From positions 3,162,001-3,226,000 of the forward strand of contig NZ_JAOYOD010000001.1 in NCBI RefSeq assembly GCF_025833875.1: a stretch of 64,000 nt of DNA, given 5' to 3'. Positions 1 to 7,410 of the stretch are shown here, piece by piece. The translations under genes and the position numbers were made by a program. Positions within the stretch are counted from its first letter, which is position 1. Each line of letters starts with the position of its first letter. The notes beneath the pieces were generated by a model. The model saw nothing but the letters and a program-made list of their open reading frames with translations, was not told the origin of the DNA and did not search any database. The stretch comes from Reichenbachiella ulvae (GTDB taxonomy: Bacteria; Bacteroidota; Bacteroidia; Cytophagales; Cyclobacteriaceae).

Positions 1-85
1 TTATTTCAGCAAAATCTTCCAAGGTACACCTAAAGGTTTTTCGCATCACTTTCTTTTCTAGTTCTTTAATCTTTGGTCTTGCCAT
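1..85 (-). CDS. Mobilization protein-like (N-terminal fragment, cut by window edge)
   Basis: Only the first 28 codons are present, starting at the ATG at 85 and running off the left edge. The basic N-terminus (MARPKIKELEKK) followed by a stretch like RKTFRCTLEDFAEI resembles the start of ribbon-helix-helix MobC/relaxosome accessory proteins of Bacteroidota mobilizable elements. That family binds oriT next to the relaxase. The context of integrase, TOPRIM and repressor genes agrees with such a role, but 28 residues cannot prove it. Any small basic RHH-type DNA-binding protein would look similar. Confidence 0.35.
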   Translation of the reverse strand, partial: MARPKIKELEKKVMRKTFRCTLEDFAEI

Positions 86-537
86 TTCTTTTAAAAATTA
101 CAACCACAGGGCTAGTAATTTCGAGGTTGTTGTCACGTTCACTGTATCGGTTATTGTCTGACAAAAACATTCCTCGCTTTACTAAACTTCTACCCTTTTA
201 GCTATTCCCGTTCATCTTAGATTTATCTTATTCTTTGATACCTGTACTCATCATTTTCCATTGATTAAATAGTTCCACTCCGTCCATCCTTCCAGTAGAT
301 TATTCATAAAATTTATCTTTCAAATCGTTCCTTCATTCTTGATTAATCCAAGGTTCAGAAGTAGATAGTTGAGCTTTTAATCATAGTGTTGCAGCTCTAT
401 ATTTTTGACATTTATATTGGTGCTAGATTCTCTAAATCTTCGTAGCAATCACAGTATTTCTATGTCAGTTTTATAAAGTAGTCTTTCGTTATTCACCATC
501 CTTTTTTTGGGTTTCAGTTGGTGTTAAAATCTTCCAT
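86..537. other. Gene-free AT-rich spacer
   Basis: This stretch of about 450 bases is very AT-rich and has no open frame of note on either strand. I see no clear hairpin, tandem repeat or promoter pair. It separates the mobilization-like gene from the TOPRIM-like gene. A transfer origin could lie here beside the mobilization gene, but no convincing inverted repeat or nick motif was found. Confidence 0.5.
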
Positions 538-1125
538 TTATCGGGACATTATGTAGTCATTCACGTTCTCATAGTCCAGGTAAAAAGGTGATCCATCTAT
601 GATCTTTTTAAAGCAACTTTTTAGATTTTCGAAACTCGACTTCCCACTAACCGTATGGTCAAAATATGCTGTAATCCTGGCATGAGAATACTCGTCATGA
701 ATCGTAATCATGGCATTGGCCATCATCGTATCATCATGCAAAATGATGGCACTCTGATCTCTATATATCCCCAGCTCCACCAGGCTTAAAAAACAGAACA
801 TATCTTGGCAAATGATCAACTCTTCCTCTCTTCCTTGAAGGGTCGTGATATCTCGTTCTCCGAACAGAACTCGATCGCCATCTAGGGTAATTACCTCTAC
901 GCCTCCTAAATCATTGTAAGTCCCCATAAGAAGTAAATCTTCTATACTCTTGACCCGAAATGGAGTCAAGTAGGAAGAGGCAGAATATCTCGATATACCT
1001 CTATCTCGAAGTAGCTCACATTGAGCCAATGTTAGATTCTCGATTGACTCTTCCAGTTCAAAACCCAGAATGTCATCTAAATTAAAATTGTTCATAGTTA
1101 ATTCTGTTAGCGCAGTCCTTTGCAA
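538..1125 (-). CDS. Degenerate TOPRIM-domain (primase-like) protein of mobile element
   Basis: A protein of up to 195 aa. The N-terminal part resembles the segment before the TOPRIM domain in Bacteroidota mobile-element primases: a LLRDRGIS motif like the 'RGI' helix, then a sheet ending GERDITTL. The following hydrophobic strand LIICQDMFCFLSL sits where TOPRIM proteins have the catalytic Glu, which here is Gln. YFDHTVSGK replaces the usual DxD-x-AGK, and DYENVNDYI matches the C-terminal 'DLNDYL' motif. The CHC2 zinc finger usual in the full protein is absent. This suggests a shortened, perhaps catalytically dead TOPRIM protein. A second ATG at 1095 is an equally good start. It is the last gene of a minus-strand set with the two genes to its right. 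Confidence 0.55.
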   Translation of the reverse strand: MQRTALTELTMNNFNLDDILGFELEESIENLTLAQCELLRDRGISRYSASSYLTPFRVKSIEDLLLMGTYNDLGGVEVITLDGDRVLFGERDITTLQGREEELIICQDMFCFLSLVELGIYRDQSAIILHDDTMMANAMITIHDEYSHARITAYFDHTVSGKSSFENLKSCFKKIIDGSPFYLDYENVNDYIMSR

Positions 1126-1165
1126 TGGACTGCAGGTAATAAAACATTAAATAAAAAAGTGAGTA

Positions 1166-1825
1166 CTAGACTCTTTTAGAGCATCTGGCTTGATGGCTCT
1201 TGATGCTATTGATTGTCTTCACTTCACCACAGTATTTGCATGTGAGTTGCTTGAGCAATTCATGATATTGCGCTGAGTCTTCTTTGAGTTGTTCTGAGTT
1301 GTGCTTGAGTTGCTGGTGTTTGCTCTCAAGTTGTTGATACTTCAACTTGTAATCCTCCTGCAACTTACTTCTCATCTCTCTATTGGCTGTTTCCTTGTAT
1401 TTAGCAACAAATAAGAAGGCATAGAGGTAATCAATAAGTCCGAAGAACAGACTGATAAAAACATTAAGAAAGTACCAGCTCATTGACTTGCCCTTTGCCT
1501 CAAAAACATCAAAGAAGAAAAGTGTCATTATGATTGTAAATACACCAAACAACATAGGGAAACCAACCCAATCATTGTTCTTATACCACTTCGGCAGCAG
1601 CTCGCTATTTACTGCTGTTAATAATAATGGCAGCACCATTGAGAACCCCAATGCTGCACTAGCAACCAACTTAAATTCAATGACCATATCATCTGGCAGT
1701 GCTCGATAAATCAGTGTACTCGCATGGATAATAAATGCCAAAATCAATGTCAGCATGGGTATCATAACAGCAGCTAATGAGTTTATCCCATTAGCTACTT
1801 TTAGTTCGAAAGATTGACCTTTCAT
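1166..1825 (-). CDS. Membrane protein with coiled coil and C-terminal C2HC zinc knuckle (unknown)
   Basis: I do not recognise a family for this 219-aa protein. Four hydrophobic segments are visible (about residues 14-35, 51-70, 88-106 and 117-141). A charged, Gln-rich coiled coil follows (about 143-192), rich in repeats such as QLESKHQQLKHNSEQLKE. The extreme C-terminus has Cys196-x2-Cys199-x11-His211-x3-Cys215, a probable zinc knuckle. The layout suggests a membrane-anchored protein presenting a coiled coil and a zinc module to the cytoplasm. The gene begins only 2 nt after the stop of the gene upstream (1828-2439), so the two are almost certainly co-transcribed. It is cargo of the mobile element. 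Confidence 0.75.
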   Translation of the reverse strand: MKGQSFELKVANGINSLAAVMIPMLTLILAFIIHASTLIYRALPDDMVIEFKLVASAALGFSMVLPLLLTAVNSELLPKWYKNNDWVGFPMLFGVFTIIMTLFFFDVFEAKGKSMSWYFLNVFISLFFGLIDYLYAFLFVAKYKETANREMRSKLQEDYKLKYQQLESKHQQLKHNSEQLKEDSAQYHELLKQLTCKYCGEVKTINSIKSHQARCSKRV

Positions 1826-1827
1826 AG

Positions 1828-2439
1828 TTAACCGAACCTAAGATTTTCAAAAAACCGCTCATCTTCATCTCTGTAACCATCAAGCCATTTTTGAGCATAC
1901 TTAATGTAATATTGCTTGACCTCACCATGAGACTTGATGTTTTTTTTGATGAGACTCAAACAGTAACCTCTCAAACTTTGGTAGTTGTAGAATTTCCTCA
2001 TATCCAAATCAAAATAATCTCCTCTAGGACTTCTTTTGGAGATGTATAATTGTGAATAGGGGTCCAACCCTTTAGATTTGAGTCTATAAAAATCATTTAG
2101 AAAATCTTCAAGATAACTCCTGTATTCAGTATTTGTGGTCCATTCGTGTACGTCCTGATACAACCTAAAAATTGAAACATATTTACCTTTTGTATTTTTC
2201 CAAAAATATTCGATATACTCTGCATCGGATCGATCAGGATTGGTTTCATCCAAATATCCTTGCTTATACATTCTTAGAATCATATTTTTTAAAAGATAAA
2301 CCTTATCCTTTGCTTCTGGCATCCCCACTCGCTTACTATATCCAGGAAACCACTTACCATTTTTGAGGGTGATCTCTTGCCTATACGTGCTCTCAACCGT
2401 ATCCCAAGGTTGACTTGTAAATCCTGTTCTTGAACTCAT
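1828..2439 (-). CDS. Hypothetical protein of mobile element
   Basis: A 203-aa soluble protein with no recognised domain. It is rich in Tyr, Lys, Asp and Trp (for example IEYFWKNTKGKYVSIFRLYQ and YYIKYAQKWLDGYRDEDERF), predicted mainly helical, with no signal peptide or membrane segment. The region FLNDFYRLKSKGLDPYSQLYIS weakly recalls the C-terminal part of RteC-like regulators of Bacteroidota mobile elements, but the match is too loose to name it. It is the first gene of a tight pair with the membrane/zinc-knuckle gene at 1166-1825. The ATG at 2439 follows AT-rich DNA suited to a Bacteroidota leader. Confidence 0.7.
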   Translation of the reverse strand: MSSRTGFTSQPWDTVESTYRQEITLKNGKWFPGYSKRVGMPEAKDKVYLLKNMILRMYKQGYLDETNPDRSDAEYIEYFWKNTKGKYVSIFRLYQDVHEWTTNTEYRSYLEDFLNDFYRLKSKGLDPYSQLYISKRSPRGDYFDLDMRKFYNYQSLRGYCLSLIKKNIKSHGEVKQYYIKYAQKWLDGYRDEDERFFENLRFG

Positions 2440-2728
2440 TTTGATTTTATTATTTAATAGTTTAGAAAACTTTAATTATTGAAAACACTAGCAAACGCAT
2501 TAGATTTCTTCGAAATCTTTTGGTAAACGATAACGGAAAACGTTTAAAAAAACAGTGTTATCAATTGGACATAGCTATCCTAAGTCATTTTATTGCACAT
2601 GACGTTTTTATATATGGTAATACGGATTAATCCTATGTATTTGAAGTGATAATTCTGATTTTGAATTGGGTAGTACCTACCCTGTTTGGCTTATGATTTC
2701 CATAGTTTTTATTATTTGGTTAAACAAT

Positions 2729-2813
2729 ACACTATGGTTATCTTTGTTTCAGGTTAACGGAGACCATAGTGTTTCCTTAAGAGCAATACTATTGGAGTAG
2801 TATTGCTTTTTTA
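2729..2813 (+). ncRNA. Candidate small RNA: two hairpins, the second an intrinsic terminator
   Basis: In the 371-bp gap between two minus-strand genes, the plus strand has a perfect 10-bp stem (ACACTATGGT at 2729-2738 with ACCATAGTGT at 2763-2772, 24-nt loop). Ten nt later comes a second perfect 10-bp stem (AGCAATACTA at 2782-2791 with TAGTATTGCT at 2798-2807, 6-nt loop) followed directly by a T run. No plus-strand gene lies upstream to be terminated, so a short non-coding transcript is the simplest reading. No strong -7 box was identified, so the start is unknown. Confidence 0.45.
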
Positions 2814-3146
2814 TTTTGATATCCCTAGGTGGTTTAAGATCTTGGCATCCCTTCTTGCAGTGCTTCTTAATTTACTTTGGTTATTCTTTATGGCTTCAGA
2901 TACTAGCCTTTTAAATTCACTTCTTAAAATCATCCATTTACCACCTTTAATGACTTGAACTGCGGCAAGTGATTGCCTTTTACAATAATTGGTTACGGTA
3001 TCATCATCCAAACCAGTTAATTTAGAAAACTCAGATACAGAATAAAGACCTTCATTGTTAAAGTCTATAAATTCGCGAAATGTATGTTCCATTTGTGAAA
3101 CCTTTCTTATTAAGCTAGGCAACAAATCATTTTCTACATTTGACAT
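2811..3146 (-). CDS. Helix-turn-helix protein, excisionase/MerR-like
   Basis: A 111-aa protein. After a short N-terminal helix region, residues about 38-85 (YSVSEFSKLTGLDDDTVTNY, then KGGKWMILRSEFKRLV) form the helix-turn-helix plus wing typical of HTH_17/excisionase-like small DNA-binding proteins. The C-terminus is basic (SKLRSTARRDAK). In integrative elements such proteins act as recombination directionality factors or as regulators of excision and transfer genes. It is divergent from the repressor at 3231, with an 84-bp AT-rich intergenic region likely holding both promoters. An alternative is a simple MerR-like regulator. Confidence 0.65.
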   Translation of the reverse strand: MSNVENDLLPSLIRKVSQMEHTFREFIDFNNEGLYSVSEFSKLTGLDDDTVTNYCKRQSLAAVQVIKGGKWMILRSEFKRLVSEAIKNNQSKLRSTARRDAKILNHLGISK

Positions 3147-3230
3147 ATTAAAAAGATTTAACGTTTAATAATTGATATATTTGAATGTAACAATGCAATT
3201 ATAAACCTTTTCAAGTTATTTTTAACCTTT

Positions 3231-3656
3231 ATGAGTTATAATTCTTCGGATTTTTCGGAAAGACTAACACAAATCATTGATAATGAATACGGTGGAAATA
3301 TTAGAAAATTTTCAGAAGACACAAAAATACCGTACACTTCAGCAATTGATTACGCAAAAGGGTTAAAAAAAGACCCTAAAATATCATTCATTTTAAAAAT
3401 TCGTAACTCTTTAAAGGCTATCAATATCAACTGGTTAATTACTGGCAAGGGTATGCCGTTCCTAGGGTCATTTAGTCTGAAGGGTAAATCTTATTCTTTA
3501 GGGAAGCGCGAAGATTACAGAAACGTAAGTACTGACTCATTAAGAGTACAAGACCTAAATAAGTTATTAGACTCCAAGGAAGCTCAAATTCAAACCCTAC
3601 ATGAATTAATAAAAACGAAGGACCAACTAATCGAACAACTATCAAAAAAAAATTAA
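3231..3656 (+). CDS. Phage-type HTH repressor (CI/XRE-like) with C-terminal coiled coil
   Basis: A 141-aa protein with an N-terminal lambda-repressor-like HTH (about residues 6-70: SERLTQIIDNEYGG, FSEDTKIPYTSAIDYAKG, then the hallmark ININWLITGKGMPF). The C-terminal 30 residues (KEAQIQTLHELIKTKDQLIE) are a heptad-like coiled coil, probably for dimerisation. There is no S24 peptidase domain, so induction by RecA-type self-cleavage is not expected. This architecture is common for repressors of Bacteroidota prophages and integrative elements. It faces the excisionase-like gene across a short shared regulatory region, a lysogeny-switch layout. Confidence 0.75.
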   Translation: MSYNSSDFSERLTQIIDNEYGGNIRKFSEDTKIPYTSAIDYAKGLKKDPKISFILKIRNSLKAININWLITGKGMPFLGSFSLKGKSYSLGKREDYRNVSTDSLRVQDLNKLLDSKEAQIQTLHELIKTKDQLIEQLSKKN

Positions 3657-3678
3657 AAAAAGACAAAGTCACAAACAT

Positions 3679-4857
3679 TTAAATCACATCCCATTTTGTC
3701 ATCTCTTTAGATCTTAAATCATCAACAATTCTCGCATAAATCTGTGTAGTAGAAATAGAATCGTGTCCCAAAATATCCTGGACTACTGCTGTATCAATAC
3801 CTAGTTGTTTTGATACTACTCCAAAGGTATGCCTGGAAGAATGAAAACTTAGATACTTTTCAATCTGAGCTATTTTCAATACTTCCCGTAAAGCTTTGTT
3901 TCTTCGATCTCCTTTATGAACCAAGCTTTGCTTTAAAGGATTGGCTAATAGTTGCCGAAGTTGACTGGAAACTGGAATTACAACTCTTTTTTTATAACCA
4001 CTTTTAGACGTGTACACTTCCATTTCACCTCGACGCAAGATTTCTTCAAATGTTTTTTTGTCTTTCACTTGGCGCAAAGACAATTCATAAAGATCTTTTG
4101 ATCTTAACCCACATAAACAGCCAATCAAATAATAATACAACACACCAGTCAGTCTTTCTGATAAATCTCCTTCATAGTATAAAGCCAATAAATTCTTTAA
4201 TTCATCCAAAACAAGGTACTTAATCTGATCACTCCCTCTAACTGTTTTAATTCTGAATTCATCAAATGGAGAATGTCTTACCTCTCGTTTTCGCAGAGCA
4301 ATATTCCAAAACTTTCTTATTGTTGCCAAGTCTTGATAAATACCCTTCTCATTCCTACCTCCTACATTCTTCAAATAGCTTCGATATTCTTCTAAAAATT
4401 CGACGGTGATCTCTGCAAAAGATAACCCGGGCGCATACTTTTCAAGATTATTCAAACAATGAGCGTAATTCTTCCAGGTGATTGACGATAACCTCACTTT
4501 TTCAATATCCAGTTCATTCCTAGCAAATCCCACAAATCCATTAAAATTCCCCTTCCTTAAAAATCGATCCTTTATCATCTTTAATGTAGGGGTATCATCA
4601 TCTTTAGAAAAGTCATCAATAACCAATTTTAACTTTACCATTTGATCATCCAATGATGATTGAACTTCTAATGCCTCGCTTGATCTACCAATGCATCTAC
4701 CTATTTTATTATCAAAAAAATCTGGATGAATTCTTTCCCCAGTATTTATTAATATTTCTCTTTGCTTTGGTGCGCTCAAGGATAAATAAACTGGAGCAGA
4801 TTTTAAATTTTCCTTATAATCTGAACCTTTGCAGTATGCTTTAACTCTATATCTCAT
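3679..4857 (-). CDS. Tyrosine recombinase / site-specific integrase
   Basis: A 392-aa integrase of the Bacteroidota mobile-element type. The N-terminal arm-binding domain covers about residues 1-90, a SAM-like core-binding domain about 105-205, and the catalytic domain the rest. Catalytic residues are visible: Arg in GLRSKD, Lys in YTSKSGYKKR, His339-x-x-Arg342 in HSSRHTFG, His365 in LGHDS and the nucleophile Tyr374 in TTQIYAR. Length and motif set are complete, so it is probably active. It catalyses integration and excision between attP and attB. It lies about 190 bp from the tRNA-Met 3' piece, the usual place for an integrase beside its attachment site, and transcribes away from it. Confidence 0.95.
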   Translation of the reverse strand: MRYRVKAYCKGSDYKENLKSAPVYLSLSAPKQREILINTGERIHPDFFDNKIGRCIGRSSEALEVQSSLDDQMVKLKLVIDDFSKDDDTPTLKMIKDRFLRKGNFNGFVGFARNELDIEKVRLSSITWKNYAHCLNNLEKYAPGLSFAEITVEFLEEYRSYLKNVGGRNEKGIYQDLATIRKFWNIALRKREVRHSPFDEFRIKTVRGSDQIKYLVLDELKNLLALYYEGDLSERLTGVLYYYLIGCLCGLRSKDLYELSLRQVKDKKTFEEILRRGEMEVYTSKSGYKKRVVIPVSSQLRQLLANPLKQSLVHKGDRRNKALREVLKIAQIEKYLSFHSSRHTFGVVSKQLGIDTAVVQDILGHDSISTTQIYARIVDDLRSKEMTKWDVI

Positions 4858-4901
4858 ATCTAAATTTCAGTTATATCTACCAAGTCCAATTGAATTGATT
4901 T

Positions 4902-4942
4902 ACTCGGAAATCAGATCTACCCAACTCGGAATTCACTCGGAA
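4902..4942 (+). repeat. Three direct repeats ACTCGGA between integrase and attachment site
   Basis: ACTCGGAA occurs at 4902 and 4924, and ACTCGGAA again at 4935, giving spacings of 22 and 11 bp, near two and one helical turns, all on the same face. They lie between the integrase start and the tRNA-like core. Direct repeats with helical spacing beside attP are typical arm-type integrase or directionality-factor sites. That function is inferred. Confidence 0.55.
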
Positions 4943-5007
4943 AAAACATAGGAATTACAGAAAACCACCCTATATAACTGATATAAATTTAGAGGATATA
5001 AATAAAA

Positions 5008-5038
5008 AAACCGCTTAAATCATAAATTTAAGCGGTTT
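5008..5038 (-). terminator. Intrinsic terminator after tRNA piece / hsdS
   Basis: A perfect 13-bp stem (5008-5020 with 5026-5038, 5-nt loop) is followed on the minus strand by a run of seven T. It ends transcription arriving from the hsdM-hsdS side. Because it follows the tRNA 3' end at once, it was probably carried along with the tRNA-like core. Confidence 0.85.
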
Positions 5039-5771
5039 AAGCAGTGGGCCCACCTGGGCTCGAACCAGGGACTTTCTGATTATGAGTCAGAAGGTCTTTC
5101 CTTCTCTGTGATAGGGTCCGAAGCGGCTCGGGGATTTCATGGCCAGCCGCCAAGGCATTGTCGATCACAGGATCAAAGTCCACAAACCAACTCTGAAACA
5201 GCGCCTGCGCCATCTGCTCCAGGGTCTGGTTCATCTGGCGGTTGAGCTCGATTTTGGCATCCAGATCACCGAGGATTTTGGCGATGGCTTTTTGTTCGGG
5301 GAGTGGGGGGAGATTGATTTTGAAAGACTCTATTTGAGAAGGGCTTAGATTTGGTTGACCACTTCCACTTCCTGCCATAAACAAAGCTTCTTGAAACCTA
5401 GGCTGGATCAAAACATAATAAAGAAACTCACGATTAAGTTTAATTGGATTTACATCAAATCTACCAACTCGTTGATTCAACAAGCCATATTCATTTTCAC
5501 AACAAATTAAACGTCCAACTCTACCTACACTTCCAGCACCAGTCATGGCAATAAGAACATCACCATGATTAAGTTTAAACTTTTCAAGTTTTTCTGATAC
5601 ATCCTCTTCTGAAAAACATTGTGAATCCTTTAAAGTAACTGTACTACCTTGTATGTTTTTTATTTTAACAACAGGAACACCTCTTTCTTGAAAGTCATTA
5701 CTCTTAAAAGCATATCCACCTTGTAGTTTACAATAATCCCCAATTCTAACTTCCTTCCACTCCTCACTCAT
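5037..5771 (-). CDS. hsdS: Type I restriction-modification specificity subunit, truncated half-HsdS fused to a tRNA-derived tail
   Basis: 244 aa versus about 400-450 for a normal HsdS. Residues 1-150 are one target-recognition domain (starting WKEVRIGDYCKLQGGYAF). Residues about 150-227 are the central conserved helix region (LPPLPEQKAIAKILGDLDAK, then ELNRQMNQTLEQMAQALFQS). Where the second recognition domain should start (after QRRKDLL), the frame runs into the tRNA-Met fragment and ends with the tRNA-encoded tail VPGSSPGGPTA. The start overlaps hsdM by 8 nt, so they are translationally coupled. The recognition-domain DNA (5330-5770) is clearly more AT-rich than its flanks. It may work as a dimer of half subunits, as some single-domain HsdS proteins do, or be inactive. 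Confidence 0.9.
   Translation of the reverse strand: MSEEWKEVRIGDYCKLQGGYAFKSNDFQERGVPVVKIKNIQGSTVTLKDSQCFSEEDVSEKLEKFKLNHGDVLIAMTGAGSVGRVGRLICCENEYGLLNQRVGRFDVNPIKLNREFLYYVLIQPRFQEALFMAGSGSGQPNLSPSQIESFKINLPPLPEQKAIAKILGDLDAKIELNRQMNQTLEQMAQALFQSWFVDFDPVIDNALAAGHEIPEPLRTLSQRRKDLLTHNQKVPGSSPGGPTA
5045..5092 (-). pseudogene. tRNA-Met(CAT) 3' fragment, probable attachment-site core
   Basis: Read on the minus strand, this is the 3' two thirds of a CAT-anticodon tRNA. The anticodon arm TCTGA-CTCATAA-TCAGA has its anticodon at 5082-5084. Then come the variable loop, the T arm CCTGG-TTCGAGC-CCAGG, the 3' acceptor strand TGGGCCC and discriminator A at 5045. The D arm and 5' acceptor strand are missing; in their place is the hsdS reading frame. 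Such 3' tRNA pieces are the identity segments of tRNA-targeting integrative elements. Elongator Met and Ile2 (lysidine) cannot be told apart from this part. Confidence 0.85.
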
Positions 5772-7410
5772 ACCCCAACAGTTTCAAATTCTTCTTTATT
5801 TCTGCATCCAGTTGCTCGCCCTGGCTCATCTGTTCTTTGAGCTGCTGGGTCAGCGACTCCATCTTTTCTTCGAAGGGGATGCCATCATCTTCTTCGGCTG
5901 CCACACCTACATAGCGACCAGGGGTCAGCACATAGTCGTTGGACTGGATGTCGGTGAGGGTGGCGGTGCGGCAGTAGCCGGGGATGTCTTCATAGGCGCT
6001 ACGATCCGATGGGGATTGTCGCGCTCCTTCGTCGCTCACAATGACGTTGTTTTTAGATTCTTCGGCTGTTTTGTTTCGCCAGGTGTGGTAGGTGTTGGCG
6101 ATGTGTTGGATGTCATCGGGGGTCAGTTCTTTGTGGGTACGGTCGGTCATGGTGCCCATGTTGCGTGCATCGATGAAGAGCGTTTCGCCCTTGCGGTCGC
6201 GGAAGTGGATGTCGGGGTTTTCCGGATGGGGTCGCTCGCCTTTGTTTTTGGTGATGAACCACAGGCAGACTGGGATCTGCGTGGTGTAGAAGAGCTGCCC
6301 GGGCAGGGCGATCATGCAGTCTACCATGTCTTTGTCGATCAGTTGTTTTCTGATCTCGCCCTCACCGGAGGTATTGGAGCTCATGGAGCCATTGGCCAGG
6401 ACGAAACCTGCCGTGCCGTTTTCGGATAGCTTACTCAGCATGTGCAGGATCCAGGCATAGTTGGCATTGCCTGTAGGAGGCACAGTATAGCCTGCCCATC
6501 GGGCATCGTCCTCTAGTTCATTCTTTTCTCTCCACTGGCTTTGGTTAAATGGCGGATTGGCCATGATGTAATCCGCCTTGAGCTCTGGGTGCTGGTCTTT
6601 GAAGAAAGTATCGGCTGGCACCTCGCCCAGATTAGCAGAGATCCCACGAATGGCCAGGTTCATTTTGGCCAGCTTGTAGGTCGTAGCGGTGTACTCCTGC
6701 CCATAGATGGAGATGTCTTTGGTATTGCCCTGATGGCTCTGCACGAACTTGATCGACTGCACGAACATGCCACCCGATCCACAGGCCGGATCATAGATCT
6801 TGCCTTTGTAGGGTTCGAGCATTTCGGCGATCAGATTTACAATCGACTTGGGTGTGTAGAATTCCCCACCGCCTTTGCCCTCTGCTGCTGCGAATCGCCC
6901 AAAGAAATACTCATAGATACGCCCTACGATGTCTTCTCCCTCTTCGGAGATGGTCTGTATGTTGTTGACCGTATCGAGCAGTGCAGCCAGCTTGCTCGGA
7001 TCCATGTTGAGCCGCGAAAAATAGTTGTCCGGTAGGGCGCCTTTCAGGCTGGGGTTATTCTTTTCGATAGTATGGAGGGCGGTATCGATCTTGAGCGCGA
7101 TATCGTCCTGCTTGGCCTGATCGATGATGTAGCTCCATCGGCTTTCGGCTGGGAGATAAAATATGTTCTTCATGTTGTAGAACTCCTTCATGTCGAGGTA
7201 CTTTTCTTTGCCTTCACCGATCAGTTCCTGTTTTCGCTCTTCGAACTTGTCGGAGACGAACTTGAGGAAGATCAGTCCCAGTACCACATGTTTGTATTCG
7301 GAGGACTCCACCGATCCTCTCAGTTTGTTGGCCGAGTCCCATAGGGATTCTTCCATGGATTTGTTCTTACCTGCCGATGCGGACTTTTTCGTAGCTGCTT
7401 TTTTTGCCAT
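5764..7410 (-). CDS. hsdM: Type I restriction-modification DNA methyltransferase subunit
   Basis: A full-length 548-aa HsdM, the N6-adenine methyltransferase subunit. A Lys/Ala-rich leader (1-18) precedes the helical HsdM N-terminal domain (about 20-160). The SAM-binding motif I is DPACGSGG at 207-214 and the catalytic motif IV NPPF at 285-288. A C-terminal helical tail rich in Glu/Gln (KMESLTQQLKEQMSQGEQ) contacts HsdS. Together with hsdS it would form the methylation core M2S1. No hsdR lies upstream: the next gene on that side is a tRNA after more than 900 gene-free bases. Either hsdR lay downstream of hsdS and was separated by the integrated element, or it is absent. Confidence 0.95.
   Translation of the reverse strand: MAKKAATKKSASAGKNKSMEESLWDSANKLRGSVESSEYKHVVLGLIFLKFVSDKFEERKQELIGEGKEKYLDMKEFYNMKNIFYLPAESRWSYIIDQAKQDDIALKIDTALHTIEKNNPSLKGALPDNYFSRLNMDPSKLAALLDTVNNIQTISEEGEDIVGRIYEYFFGRFAAAEGKGGGEFYTPKSIVNLIAEMLEPYKGKIYDPACGSGGMFVQSIKFVQSHQGNTKDISIYGQEYTATTYKLAKMNLAIRGISANLGEVPADTFFKDQHPELKADYIMANPPFNQSQWREKNELEDDARWAGYTVPPTGNANYAWILHMLSKLSENGTAGFVLANGSMSSNTSGEGEIRKQLIDKDMVDCMIALPGQLFYTTQIPVCLWFITKNKGERPHPENPDIHFRDRKGETLFIDARNMGTMTDRTHKELTPDDIQHIANTYHTWRNKTAEESKNNVIVSDEGARQSPSDRSAYEDIPGYCRTATLTDIQSNDYVLTPGRYVGVAAEEDDGIPFEEKMESLTQQLKEQMSQGEQLDAEIKKNLKLLGYE

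Larger units (their letters stand above)
1..5045. mobile_element. Integrated mobilizable element (right end; left end outside window)
   Basis: This block is a typical integrative-element end: a tyrosine recombinase about 190 bp from a tRNA 3'-end sequence, a phage-type repressor divergent from an excisionase-like HTH gene, a TOPRIM primase-like gene and, at the window edge, a mobilization-like protein start. The stretch is AT-rich compared with the chromosome to its right. The recombinase-proximal boundary is inferred to be the tRNA-Met 3' piece at 5045-5092. The other attachment site lies left of base 1 and cannot be seen. No relaxase or conjugation genes are visible, so whether it mobilizes itself is unknown. 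Confidence 0.7.

Noticed and set aside
1..537. Transfer origin next to the mobilization-like gene
   Set aside because: The position is right but no inverted repeat or nick-like motif could be seen.
5812..7035. Long plus-strand frames opposite hsdM (205 and 164 aa)
   Set aside because: They mirror the clear hsdM gene; their composition follows from its codon pattern and they have no recognisable domain.
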